Of a DNA stretch of 64,000 nucleotides, positions 1 through 11,787 are shown one piece after another; the first letter of the stretch is position 1, and each line of letters opens with the position of its first letter. This DNA comes from Lathyrus oleraceus. Its lineage: Eukaryota > Streptophyta > Magnoliopsida > Fabales > Fabaceae. The notes beneath the pieces are model-generated. The model was not told the DNA's origin, did not search any database, and worked only from the letters and a program-made list of their open reading frames with translations. A program made the position numbers and the translations under genes. The DNA is taken from NCBI RefSeq assembly GCF_024323335.1, contig NC_066584.1, positions 424,097,319-424,161,318 of the forward strand, read 5' to 3'.

Positions 1-30
1 CATATTCGGGTTCGGGAGTCGATTACGCAA

Positions 31-50
31 GGGGAAGGTATTAGCACCCC
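31..50 (-). other. conserved LTR 3'-end motif (GGTRTTAGCACC type)
   Basis: GGGGAAGGTATTAGCACCCC. The same core occurs at 3621-3640 and 51281-51297 on this strand and reversed at 11602-11622 and 24626-24646, in each case near an LTR 3' end. GGGG/CCCC or GGTG/CACC arms around TTAG can form a small stem. Confidence 0.55.
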
Positions 51-599
51 TCATGTTCGTTGTACTCAACGGGAACCTTTTAGTCTAATTTTGCTATTTG
101 AATGTTAGTTCACTGTTATTTGCTTTCTTCGAGTAATTAGAATTGATGATAGATATGGATGAAGACCTCATGAGGGAAATGAGAGGTTTTTTATTAGTAT
201 GCTCACGAAGATACAGCAATCTCCTGCCTACATATCCTTATGGTGCAATAAGGAAATCAGAGCATTCGTAGTTCGGGCTACTACGAATATTTGGTGTGTT
301 TTGTTTGATAAGCGACTGTGTAGGTCGGCGTTCAAACGGCTAAACGCTGGCTTGTTTACTCTCGGTGCAGGCTCTAGTACTGGTTTGTTGTGCGCATTAG
401 AAAGGATTGACAGTGTTCTTTTTTGAAAGGGGTTTTGGTCACGCGGGGGTGACAAGTTGAATTGACGTGTTTGGGTGTTTTTGGTTGATTGGTTTCGATC
501 GCTCGGGGGCGAGAAGTTAGGTTTAATGTTGGAGATGTTTTTGAAGAACGACAAAAGATTGAGCAATGTGATGCACACCAATCGTTCAATTCTTTCGAG

Positions 600-1625
600 G
601 AATAATAAGGCGAACGCCTTCTACTCCTTTTTCATTCGAATTATTTTTGAAAGTTTGTTTGTGGATGTTGAATATGCACGGTAGTGAGGCGTATGTCTCC
701 TACTTGCTTATTCAAAGAATAATGAGGTGTGCGCCACTTATTCCTTTATCCAAGTTTAGTTAAAATGTATTAATCGGAAGTCGATAATTTGTGCAATATG
801 GCGAGCGCCAATTATTCAAATAATCGAGAGATGGTGAGGCAAACGCCTCCCATCTTTTATCATCCGAAGTTTGATTTACGAAAAGAAGTGTTCTTAGATG
901 TCGTATTTGATATATGAAAATAATTTGAATTTGAATTTGTAGGTTTTAAAAAGTTGATGATTTGAGCAATGTGGCGTACGCCAATTATTCAAATAATCAA
1001 GGAATGGCGAGGCGAACGCCTCCCATTCTCTAATTGAGGTTTAAGTTATATAGTTTATTTTTATGAAATTGGGTTTGATATGAAAAGGTGATTTGAATTT
1101 ATTTGATTGCGTTTTAAATTTGACGACGAGAATCCGATCGATATGGCGTACGCCAATTATTCGAATAATCGTAAGATAGTGAGGCGAACGCCTCCTATCC
1201 TTAATTATCGAAAATAATTAAAAGAATTTGAAATTTGTAGTTGATTTGAAAGAAAAGATTTGAAATATTATGGTTTGATGTTTTAATTAAATGACGAAAA
1301 TTCGAGCAATGTGGCGTACGACAATTATTCGAATGATCGAAAGATAATGAGGCGAACGCCTCCTATCCTTTTTATTATCTGAAATTTTAGAATTTAGAAA
1401 ATTTAGAGTTTAGAATGTTTTTAGAAATTATAGTAATTAGAAAAAAATAATTTGAATATTGTGGTTTAAAAGTAATTTGAATTTAAAAATTATATTTAAT
1501 TTGGAAAAAGTGATTTGAAATCGGTATTTGGTTAAGGTTTTTACTTGGGTGACAAGAACTCGTGCAATATGGCGTACGCCAATCATTCGAGTAATTGAGA
1601 AATAGTGAAGCGAACGCTTCCTATA
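600..1625. repeat. array of about eight diverged units, each with palindromes and a hairpin
   Basis: Units are usually 168-173 bp apart. Complete units begin with the palindrome GGCGTACGCC (973-982, 1145-1154, 1571-1580; GGCGAGCGCC at 800-809), followed by an ATTATTCGAATAAT-like palindrome (perfect at 1156-1169) and then a hairpin of the form stem-GAGGCG-AA-CGCCTC-stem. Hairpins are at 607-620, 681-703, 717-743, 829-855, 1002-1028, 1175-1199, 1343-1367 and 1602-1624. Outer arms differ between units but mostly still pair: AGATGG/CCATCT, GAATGG/CCATTC, GATAG/CTATC, GTAG/CTAC. In the last unit the inner arms become GAAGCG/CGCTTC on both sides. Confidence 0.8.
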
Positions 1626-3507
1626 TCTTTTCATCCCAAATTTAAAATAAAAATAAATAATTTTTTTTTTTAGAAATTATATTTATTTTGAATTTGCACA
1701 TTTAATCAGACTTAAAGTGGATCATTTGGTATTGGACCAAATTTCTATTTATTGAAAATATTAATTTTAAGTTGTCTTATTAGTTAATTGATAATTTAGC
1801 AACCTAATTAACTAGTTAAAAAAATGTACTTGAATACACTAATTAAAATTAATTATTAAGATTAATCAATAAAGAGATTCTATCAACATACTCGAGTTAA
1901 TTGAGTTTGCATAATCAAAACTAAGTAATTGATAAAAATTGATTAATTAATTAATCTTACTAACCCAGAAAAACGATTTTTATTAGGAATAACTTATTGA
2001 ACTTTGAAACATAATGAATATAAGAGTAACATTGGAATACAAGACAGTAAAAAGAAATGGCAAGACTACAACACCCATAATATAATCACAATGTTAGGAT
2101 TAATATTACCTATTATTCTATTTAGCTTGAACAGAGACTAATTAACCCAAAAATTTGGAATAAACTTTGAGATTTATATCCTGTAGAAACTAACTTTAAC
2201 CTCAATACAGTTTAAGAAACAATATGACAGAATGAGGAAATCATTTGCTACAGCTCAAAATCGAATTGCAGATTTTAATTATTATCACCAATAGCACAAT
2301 CTCACATATAAATCGCCTATGTGAACCGAAACAGAAGAGAAGAAATCTATGTGATCGAAATCAAACTCAAATCAACTACTTGATATGAGTACAACCCAAG
2401 AAAACAGAATATTAATACTTATCCATTCAGTACAATTAATACACAAAAACTCTTCATACTGGTTTTCCTGTACAAAATTAACATACAACTATAACCATAC
2501 CCTCTCCTATGAACTCAATCACATATGTTCAACACCAAAAATGGAATATTAGAAATAATTATCCAGTTTTATTGAAACACCAAATAACAACTTAGAACAG
2601 CTTGCATGATGAATCCACTCACATACTCAGAATTTAGACATTAACAGTTCAGGCCTGTACATACACCACACAATCCAACCATATATGTAATTAAAAAATG
2701 GAAAAATTTACTGCAAGATAGTGATGGATTATTATATCGAAGTTCTTACCGAACGTTGAATTATCACCGGAGCCAAATCGCGGAGTTTGTTCTGGGTGAT
2801 TATTGTCGTTGTTGAGTTATCCTTTGCTTGAGCTATCAAGGATGCCGAAACCGTGTTTGTCGGTGACGGATCTTTGAAGGACGATAGGGGTCGGCGGATA
2901 CGTCCTGTTACTTGGATATTTGGGCGGCGGAACCGGAAACAAAAGTCTGACGGAGGGAAAGCGAGGTGTTGGAAAGTTGGTGGTAGATCGGAGAAAGGTC
3001 GTGCATGGTGCGGTTGGGGTTGCGATGATGTTATTTTCGCGACTGTGAGTTGGGAGTTGTTGTTGAGTGAAGGTGGAGCGGTTTGACGGAGGGTGGTGGT
3101 GAAGAGATTCTCCGATAGTAGTTGTGTGGTGGCGGTGGTTTGAAGGAGTGGTTGAGGGTTTCGTTTTTGTGTGAAGATGAAGAGGGTTTGGATGTTGACG
3201 GCGGAGATGAAGAAGAAGAGGGAATGTGAGGTAGCGTGATGAAGAAGATGAAGGTATGGTCGATGGTGGTTTTCGATGGATGGAGGAGGGAGATAAAGGG
3301 GGTTTGCGGTTCGAAGAAGAGGAAGCGTTCCTCTTTTCCCTTTTACTTTTTCTTTTCTGTGTTTTTTCAGAATGGAGAGAGAAGAGAGTGATGTGTGGAT
3401 TGTCTGAGTTGTGTAATGAGTGGGTGGAGGATTAGAAGAGGAAGAGACGCGTGGGAAGTTTTCATACGGTGAACTGACTTTGATGTGTTTTTGCTTTGGA
3501 AAGCAAA

Positions 3508-5427
3508 TGTCGCGGATAGTAAGAGTCGCCACCGACTTTTCTTTCATCCAATAAGGAAAGGTGGAAAAGAACAGGAAAGACCTTAATTAGATTTTGGATT
3601 CGGGAGGTACATTATACAAAGGGAAGGTGTTAGCACCCTTTGTATCCATGGTTATCCATGGGCTCTTAATTGCTTGATCACTTATGTTTGTCTGAAAAAG
3701 GTGTTTGTGAATTGCTTAAAATGTTTTGAAAAGAGAGTTTAACTTTGTAATGATTCTTGTACGAATGTATACAAAGTGGTTATCTCGTTTAGTTTTGAAA
3801 GTTGTTTAGAAAAATATAACTCGGTAATGATTCTAGTACGAATGTATGCCAAGTGGTTACTTTCTAAAAGATGTTTTGAAAAGGTGTGAGGTGTGAAAAG
3901 TATTTCGATTTGTGAGTAAGCAATTAAGAGTTATACCTACCCAAGGCCTTTATGGGCATTTCCTATCCTTATGAGGGTAAAACTGTCCTTACTATTGAGA
4001 AGTAAGTAGTTTTACCCTTTGGATGTAAAAGGGACATCGTAGGGTCATCGATTGGTCATTGAAGGCAACATTTGTAAGGATACCTTAGCATTCGAAGGGA
4101 CCATCATCATTTAACCGTAGGCTACAACGAAGGGTCATCGAGGGGCAAAATCATATATTCGCAGGCAACATCCGAGGGACTATGATTTATTTTATAGGGA
4201 CATGATGATTGAACCGAAGGGTCTTTGCTAGGTGTATCCCCACATTCGCGGGACATGACCATAATACCGTAATATCGTAAGGCAACAAAGAGAGGTCCAA
4301 GATCACATATTCAAAGGCAATATTTCACAATCGATTAGGTAGTTGTAATCAATCAGGTAATTAGGTCCATATTAATTAAGTAATTAGGATGAATCTCCAC
4401 ATTAAAATCAATTAAGTAAATAGGATGAATCTCCACAAGGGTATCCCACAAATAAAGTGGGATACCTAGCAAGCTACCCTCTTCGGGAGTATGTGAGTCC
4501 TTACAATATTCAGCAAACAGGTCAGAATACCAAATGGGGGTGCAATCGAGGATTACACCGCAAAAGAAACACAGCAGTAGGAATGTCAGGCAAAATAACG
4601 CATGATTAAAATAGAACAGATCAGATAAGCATAGAACAGAACAGCCAAAATATTAGCGACTGTCACGTTCGCCTCTGCCTCGCCTAGCGAAGGCTTAGCG
4701 AATACTCGCTACATGCTCGCTTAGGGATGTGCTAGCGAGTGGCTGCGGGTTTTGAATTTCAGAACAGTACGATCTCAGCATGCTGCACGCCCTATGGCAT
4801 TCAATTACAGAAATAACATGGTCAAACATTCAGGATATTCAGGCACATTTAAACTCACATGCAAACTCTAATTACATATCCAGAAATTCAATCATGATGC
4901 ATTATGTATTGAGAGATTACAGATTGGAAGCATAAAACAGTAGTGATGCGCAAACCTGTTTGCAATTGAATTGCAACGTTGAATTGGCCGGTCACTTTTA
5001 GTATCGGATTGAGTTGGGCGGAGGTAAACTTTGTGCAGATGAGTTGCCTTCAGGGTTTCCGTTAGGGCGCTCTGAATTCTCTTGGTTAGCCTCCAAGGTT
5101 TGATTGCTAGGGTTCCCGTTCGTCTCCCTCTGTCCTCTGTCTGACCGAAATGTTGGTATTTATAATGGTTTGTTGTGACCTAATGGGCTCAGAATGAAGC
5201 CCAGAATTTTCTGGTATTCGCAAGCTTCGCTAGGCGAGTGGCATAGCGAAGGGTTCGCTAGGCGAAGGAGTTGCTCGCCTAGCGAGCATGCCAGTTTGAG
5301 TCTTTTTCTGGATTGGGCCATTTGTGAGCTGAGTCTTTGCTCCTTTAAGGTCAATGTCTCGAACAATAAGTTGGAGTGCCTTGAAAAATGCCTTGTAATA
5401 TTAGCGGGCAAATTTTGGGGTATGACA
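3508..5427 (-). mobile_element. Ogre/Tat-like solo or truncated LTR
   Basis: On the minus strand it starts TGTCATACCCCAAAATTTGC and ends CCGCGACA. The intact Ogre-like LTR at 6807 similarly starts TGTAACACCTCAAAATTTGC and ends ATGCGACA. A GGTGTTAGCACC motif lies at 3626-3637, 120 bp from the LTR end, and GGTGGCGACTC lies at 3521-3531. The flanks (GCAAA on the left, GAAGT on the right) do not match, so no target duplication is visible. It may be a recombination product rather than a simple solo LTR. It holds no coding sequence. Confidence 0.65.
5157..5164 (-). promoter_or_regulatory. TATA box of the 3508-5427 LTR
   Basis: TATAAATA on the minus strand, about 265 bp inside the LTR 5' end. The position suits a U3 promoter. 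No transcript evidence is available. Confidence 0.5.
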
Positions 5428-6266
5428 GAAGTAATAAGAGAGAGAGGGACGCGTGTGGGAATGAAGAAAAATGTGAGTGAGTGGTAGGTGAGTAGGGCGG
5501 CGTGAGGTGTCATGTGAGAGAGTGAGGGCAGTGATAGGTGGCTGCAGAGAGATCCATTGTGAGTGGGTAGGTGGTCTGTAGGTAGTGGGCTAGAGAGAAA
5601 ATAGGGAGACGCGTGTGACGTGAGCTGTCCAATTGCCAAAAAAGAAAGAATCCAATGTTGATTAAATACATTTATTTGTAAACAATTTTATTTTCTATTA
5701 TTAAAAATTAGTTATTGAAAAATCTTAAACAATAATTTAACTTAGATAATAGTAATAATAATAAAAACTCTAATTGTTTAATTTGATATTTTGAATAAAG
5801 AAATAAAATGATCTGATTAAAAATAGAAATCGAATAAAAATTGACTCAAAAAAAATAGATCGAACACACTAAAATAATCAACACAAAATATACTTATTGA
5901 AAAAATACAGTGTTTCTTCAAATTCTGAAATAAATTTGCACCGGTTAAAAGGCTCAGGCGGGTCAAAATGCAACCGAAACAGTCGCTGAGAAATACCACG
6001 AGCACACCAGGTTAAACAAGGTGAACCGTAGATTAATAAAACCGGTGTCTGTAATTTTAATTTTGAAACTTTTTTACCCGCTGATTTGCACCTTCTTGAG
6101 AAACAACTTAACCGATTTGTCTGTATCCTCAATAAATTTATCCTGACTGATATTTTAAGTATTATTCATGATGGAATGCATGTCATGGTGTGCATATGAT
6201 GCATAATAAAAATGAAATCAATTCTATGAAAATTTGAATATGCCCAGACAAAATTGGGATATTTCA
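5428..6266 (-). mobile_element. 3' LTR (or its 5' part) of the outer element
   Basis: Matches 28984-29825 along its length with only scattered differences. On the minus strand it starts TGAAATATCCCAATTTTGTC, against TGTCATATACCAATTTTGTC in the other copy. It has no coding content. The matching sequence stops after ATTACTTC (minus strand) in both copies, where 3508-5427 begins on this side. Confidence 0.6.
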
Positions 6267-6279
6267 GCTGCCCCTATTT
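6267..6279 (-). other. polypurine tract of the outer element
   Basis: AAATAGGGGCAGC on the minus strand, directly before the LTR start. It is nearly the same as the AATAGGGGCAGC tract of the plus-strand Ogre-like element at 19820-19831, which ties the two families together. Confidence 0.65.
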
Positions 6280-6544
6280 AATTAAGTTGTACTAGAAGGT
6301 AAGAATGACAACAGTCTTCAGACATTCGTGATGGAAGGTAATTAAATACAAAAAGATCCAAATTTTGTCCTTTTAAATGCAATGGAGAAATACAGAAAGA
6401 AAATGCAATGGATTCTAACAACACCAAGGTGATAGGGGTGGAATGTTAAATCAATTTCAACCCTCGAGTCGACACTCGGTCTTGCAAAGGTCGTTTCTGA
6501 TTTAAAGACAATTGTGAGACTAAAATTGAAAGGTTCTCTGGCAC

Positions 6545-6806
6545 CAAAAGGACGACAGTAGAGATTGCTACCACCAAAAGGATGATAGTAATTCAACACA
6601 ATTTCCAGGATCGTCATCACCAAAAGGATGATGGATAAGCTGAGCTTCAAAAGTAATTATCACCAAAAGGATGATGGTTATGGTGGCGACAACAAAGATC
6701 GTCATCACCAAAAGGATGATGGTAAGATCAATAATAAATCTCGCTATCACCAAAAGGACGAAAGCTAGACACAACCCAAATATTTCCATTACCAAAAGGA
6801 TGATGT
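6545..6806. repeat. left part of the CACCAAAAGGATGA hairpin array
   Basis: Seven units with the core ACCAAAAGGAYGA. The last one (6785-6806) matches the higher-order unit that resumes at 24811 after the Ogre-like insertion. Paired outer arms include CTATCA/TGATAG and TCATCA/TGATGG types. Confidence 0.85.
6802..6806. repeat. target-site duplication, left copy (GATGT)
   Basis: GATGT directly before the LTR start at 6807. The matching copy follows the 3' LTR at 24810-24814. Confidence 0.9.
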
Positions 6807-9800
6807 TGTAACACCTCAAAATTTGCCCTCCTCTCTTGGGACTAGCATAACATATTGCATATCATTTGTTAGGACATTAGGCATTACATATTGCATATCA
6901 TGTGGTTACAGTGTGCAAGCCATCCTCCCAAGTCTTGATCAGAAGATGGAGAAGTCAAAAGTGCAAGCCTAGGGTTTACTGACTGATCATTGGCCATCTG
7001 AGGATTGGGCTGTGAATTAGGGTTTTGTGATTCTCAATGGATGTTGGTTTTCATCTTGATTGCAATGATACATCATCATCATCATGGTTGGTTATCATCA
7101 GAAGAATCAGGACATTGAAGCTCATTCTTTGAGATTAGGGTTTTGACCACTGGTCAACCCTAATCAGTTGCATTGGGCCAATTAGGGCATGATCAGGAGA
7201 TGGGGTCTATGATGGTTATGGGGTTCATTATGTGGTTATATTGTGCTTATTGAGGCTAGGGTTTCACCCTTGAGCCATTTCAGTGGAAGATTGGGGCTCA
7301 GATTGATCTATGCATTGCCAGATTCATCTATCAGTTGAAAAAGTCAACTGTGGTCAACTGTACATGATCTGATGAATTTGGAGGTGGAAATGAGTTGGAT
7401 ACACTTAATTCATGTTGGAACAAGTGTTGTATGACATCTCAAAGCTTAAAAATGAAGAAAATCAAGTCAGGACAAGAATTGCCAAAAATAGAAAGTGACT
7501 TGTAATTGAAGTTTCCAAAAATGGAAAGTTTTTGACCTCAAGACCACGTGTCCAAAGAAGCTTCAAATGAAAAATTGTTCAACATGAAAGTTGTAGATCT
7601 TGTTCTCACCTTTCCAAAAAGTCCAAGAACTTGAAAATCCCATGTATGGTTGGAAAATTATGGCTCAGTGAAATTCAAAAATGACCCATAATCAGGAGGC
7701 CATAATTTCCACATGGTTTGTCCAAATTGCAAGTTCTTTATATGCACAAACTCCATTTGACATGTACTTTCATGGTGCATAATTGGATTTTTCCAAAAGT
7801 GGTCAATGCAAAAAGTCAAATTTCAACTGGACAGTTAAAATGGACTAGGGGCAAAATTGTCCAACTTGTGAAATAATTGGAATTTTTGAGTGGGGATTTT
7901 TGCAACACCTCACAAATGGCATTTGAAACTTGTTGGAATCATCATAACATGCCTAGGCCTTGTGGTTTGGAATTTGACTTGAAAAATGAAATTGCAAAAT
8001 TGGACACATAACCATTCACATGTGATTTTTCAAAATACACATCCAATGAGAGTGAAACAAGTTGCAACAGCTCATACATGTCATTTAGAGAGTGTGTGAG
8101 CTGTCCATGAGGTGGCAATGAGCTGGCATGGGAAATTCCAATTTTGCCCTTACTTGAAATTAACCATTTTCACTAACACCTTCCATTTGGCTAATGATTG
8201 TAATTAAGCTTGGATTAAGGTATCATATATATTCTTAATCACATCCAAATCATAACAGAAAACTCACACTTTCCAAAATCAGATCAAAAACTCATCACAT
8301 TCTCTCAATTTCCTCAAGAACACTCCAAAACCAAAATTCATCAAACTTCATCCATTCTTGATCAATCTTGGAATTTCTTTTTGATTTGAACTCCTCTCAT
8401 CATCATCTCAATCTGTTTGTGGAAGTTGGAGTGAAAAGCAGTGCAAAACTCGACTGTCCAAAATGCATTCATTCATGGCAAATCGCGATTTGATGCACTA
8501 GAAGCAACCTGGACCTAAAGCAATCACTCTATTCACCTTCCTCATCATCCTTCTACATCTGTTTGTGGAAACTAAAGCTCAAGAACGCTCGCAACATCAC
8601 TGCCATTCCAGGTTTTTGATTTTTTCGAATCTCATGTTTGGCTTAATTGTTATATGTATTGTGTAGTGTGTTTCACATAGGTTATCGTGATGCTTTTAGA
8701 TTTGTGAATGATGAACTGTAGCGTGCGAAATCTGGATTTGAAGATACGAACCAAAACCCTAACCTCATCGATTTGGAAAATAGAGGAACATTTAGGTGAA
8801 ATTAGGTGGATATTTGGACTCTAGGTTAGAAGACGGTTCCAACGAGTATTAATTTGTTCATTTTGGTGGAAGTTCATGGATTACGTGTTCTTCGTGTGCT
8901 GGATGAAGAAGAAGAAGTTTTCTGGAAAATTGATGAGTTTGATCCGTTTTTCCATTTAAAAATTTGAATAACCTGTTTCCCTCCCCCGCGCATTATAATT
9001 ACAGGAATGCCATTGGCAATTTTAATTAATTAATTTAATTCATTAAAATTCTTAAAAAATCATTAACATGTTAAAAAATTCATAAAAAATCATAGAAAAT
9101 TCAGAAAAATATGAGAATTTTTTCTTTGACTTCCTTGTTGACTGTAGATGTTTTTTGACCTATTGGTCAAAGTTGTGCATGGTAGAAATTATGTTTGACT
9201 TAGGTTTGTTTCACATGTATGTAAATTTGATACACTTTGCCATTTTGTTCATGAAATTATCATAGTTGCAAATGAATTCTTGAAAATTTTTGTGATGATT
9301 GTTGACTGGCTGATGTTTATTTCCATGTAAATTTCATGAATTTTTGATACCTGGTCATTGAGATACAAATTTTTGAACTTAGGTGTGACAATGTGTGTCA
9401 CACCTCATTATGCCAACTTGCTGGATTTATTTGAGTGACCTATACTTCTTGGATTAATGTGAAATTTTGCATGATGGTTGATTAACATGTTAAGAGGTTA
9501 TGTGAATTTTTGTGGAATTTTATGTAGCATTTTCAAATTGATTGCTATTTTTCATCTCTGTTAGCCAATTATGCAAGTTCATGTGACACATGTTTGAATA
9601 TTTGATGTGAAATGCTCATATGGTATTGAATGATCATGAAATTTGATATGCTTGTAATAGACACATGATGTGACATCCCTGTTTTGGTCTCACTCATTTC
9701 TTTACTGTTTTCATTGACTTGTGAATTTTTGAAGTAAATGCATGTGTTGATAGTGTGAATTGGAGCATGAAATTGTGTCTGTTTTTGTTGATTTTCATTG

Positions 9801-11174
9801 ACATGGTTCCCTTGGTCCAATTAAGCTGAAATTTGGTGTGCCATACCTGGATTAGGTCCTGTTTAGGTGTAATTTATTTGAGATTTTTTGGATTTGTTTT
9901 GATATGGATTTGAATGCAATAGTTCTGTTTGGATGTTTGGTGTTCCATTTGAACTAGTTTGGATTGTTTTGTGCATAAAATGAACATGATGAATGATATG
10001 GACATGGGATTAATTGTGTTGGCTTTTGTTTGATATTAATTTGAGTTTGGTTGAATATACCTTGCTGTTTAGGAATTTTTCTTGCTTTTGGACCCTAGGC
10101 TTGGCCTAGTGGTCTAGTTGCTAATGTTTGCTTGATTTTTCAGGATGAATAGCACAATGCACATGGAGAATGAATCAAGTTAAATGCAATTGATGTTGTT
10201 TGATGTTTGTACACTAACATAACATTGTTTTGTAGGTTGTGAAGCTTGGGCTTGAGCTCATAGCTTGCCTTTGTGTGCCTTGGCTTGCATAGTTTGACTG
10301 ATTAACTTGTTGTTTTCTGATTGGTTGTCTGAGTTATTAACTGGTTAGCTTTTGTACAGGTACCTTTAGCCGCTTCTAGTTCTTTTAAGAACTTGCTTGG
10401 TAGCCGCTGCTCGGTTGTGTAAACCGCTTGAGGTAGGTCCTCTTGACTTCATGTAGTCTGGAGACCCGGCTGTTACCGGGCCGGGCAAATGTCTGAAGTC
10501 CTCCTTAAGAGGCAATGATTGTGGTTGTTTATTTTTCGTGCCAAGCAGGTGAAAGTCCTTTAAATAAGGCAATTGGTGGAAGGTAGGGGTATGCAGTCTA
10601 CCCCCCACTATTCTGTGAGTCTTCTCCTTGCTCCCATTACATGGTTGTAGCATTGAGATCACAAGCCCAAGATCTTGTGCAGTGCACATTGTGTCAGAGT
10701 CTCTGAGTATAGAAGGGTTCCCCCATTCTGGACCCATGCTCATTTGTCAGAAGCTCTCCCTGGTCAGGGATAAGAGCTGTGAGGTCTGATCCTCACTTCA
10801 CCTTTCATCTGCTTCACCTTAGCCTCGTAATGGCAAGGTTAAGAGCAAACACAGCCCGTACAGACGACTTGCTGAGGCAGTCAAACCTATTGTGTGAGCC
10901 ACTTGTTTGGTTATAGTGCGTGTTATGTGGATATCTGTTTGAGATGCTTGTTCTCATTGGATGTATGCTTGAATTATTCTGTATGCTTGTGTGCTTGCTT
11001 CTTTCCTGGATAGGAGTAGTTTGCTTATGCAAGTAGGATAGAAAACCGAACTTAGGGTAAACGATGCATGACAACACTAGGCTCGAGTCCAGCTCCCTAG
11101 TAGTGTGTCTTTCCCTGGTTTCTGGCTAGTAATTCAGTCCCTTTCGGGGGAACTACATCGCCCTGATCCTTGTT

Positions 11175-11213
11175 CCAGACGAGGTATGTAGGCAGGTGGT
11201 CGTGCGAGACCAC
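11175..11213 (+). other. LTR module 1: ATGTAGGCA followed by a hairpin
   Basis: GACGAGGTATGTAGGCA is followed by GTGGTC (11196-11201), a GTGCGA loop and GACCAC (11208-11213). A diverged copy with a different stem lies at 11455-11493, and both recur in the 3' LTR (about 24199-24237 and 24479-24517). Confidence 0.7.
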
Positions 11214-11272
11214 TCCGGGCAAACTTTTTTTCTTTTTGTGTGTGTTTACTTGTTATCTGATTGTGTGTTTGG

Positions 11273-11404
11273 TTCGGATGCCGACGTAAGTCCAGTAATT
11301 GGCTGTTGGGCTCCACGTTTGCCGTTTTTGTGTTTTGGTTCGGATGCTGACGTAATTCCATCGAGTGGTTGTCGGGCTCCATGTTTGCCATCTGTTTGTG
11401 CGTT
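11273..11404 (+). repeat. tandem duplication of about 66 bp inside the LTR
   Basis: Two adjacent copies beginning GGTTCGGATGCCGACGTAA and GGTTCGGATGCTGACGTAA, diverged at many positions. They are repeated in the 3' LTR at about 24297-24428. Confidence 0.75.
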
Positions 11405-11454
11405 TTGTGTTGTTTGGCGTGCGTAAGCCGAACTACAGTGGCTCTGATTCTCGT

Positions 11455-11493
11455 TCCAGACGAGATATGTAGGCATAGGACGCGATGTCCTAT
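11455..11493 (+). other. LTR module 2: ATGTAGGCA followed by a different hairpin
   Basis: GACGAGATATGTAGGCA is followed by TAGGAC (11476-11481), a GCGAT loop and GTCCTA (11487-11492), with one more A-T pair outside. It shares the leader of module 1, but both stem arms have different sequence. Confidence 0.7.
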
Positions 11494-11787
11494 CGAGCTC
11501 CCTTCTCCTAACCCCACCTGCGTTCCTTGTGTGTGTGTGTGATGATTAGCAACCTATTCTTTTCTTAGAACGTGGATCCCGTCGAGTACGACGGACGTGA
11601 GGGGTGCTAATACCTTCCCCTTGCGTAACCGACTCCCTTACCCTTTCTCTTTGGTCGCAAGACCATTTCCTTTCCAGGTTTCTCTGAGCGTTTCCTTTCC
11701 CTATCTTGGGATAAATAACGCGCAGTGGCGGCTCTGTGTGTGTTTTTATTTGAGCTTCGCCGGTTGATTTTTCGCGGATGCGACAGC

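Larger units (their letters stand above)
1..3507 (-). mobile_element. LTR-like noncoding region of a minus-strand Ogre/Tat-like element (partial)
   Basis: No coding frame with recognisable homology lies here. Positions 31-50 read GGGGAAGGTATTAGCACCCC, the reverse of the motif near the 3' end of the intact Ogre-like LTR at 11602-11622, so the left edge resembles the 3' end of a minus-strand LTR. Positions 600-1625 hold hairpin repeats, 1640-2700 is AT-rich with nothing recognised, and 2700-3507 is GA-rich like an LTR leader. It may be the continuation of the LTR at 5428-6266, interrupted by 3508-5427, but no target duplication supports this. A 271-residue minus-strand frame at 2732-3547 crosses the 3508 boundary, is low complexity and is not called a gene. 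Confidence 0.45.
6807..11785 (+). mobile_element. 5' LTR of the Ogre-like element
   Basis: Starts TGTAACACCTCAAAATTTGC and ends GGATGCGACA. It differs from the 3' LTR at only five places I could find: T7048/C20073, C7207/T20232, C7666/T20691, one G missing near 23500, and C11501/T24525. A weak TATA candidate lies at 8221-8233 (TATCATATATATT). Open frames inside it, such as the minus-strand ones at 10366-10743 and 11134-11517, recur in the other LTR and have no recognisable product. Confidence 0.95.

Noticed and set aside
2732..3547. 271-residue open frame on the minus strand
   Set aside because: Ser/Thr/Pro-rich low-complexity translation that crosses the LTR-like boundary at 3508 and matches no known family. 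It is best explained by biased GA/CT composition.
3508..5427. Simple solo LTR with target duplication
   Set aside because: The flanking five bases do not match (GCAAA against GAAGT), so I kept the LTR call but not the simple solo-LTR history.
5194..5639. Frames of 97 and 159 residues near the LTR junction at 5427
   Set aside because: Both cross the junction between two LTR segments and have no known motif.
10366..11517. Open frames of 87-127 residues in the Ogre LTR, present in both LTRs
   Set aside because: The repetition only reflects LTR identity. There is no recognisable domain, and they overlap structural motifs of the LTR end.
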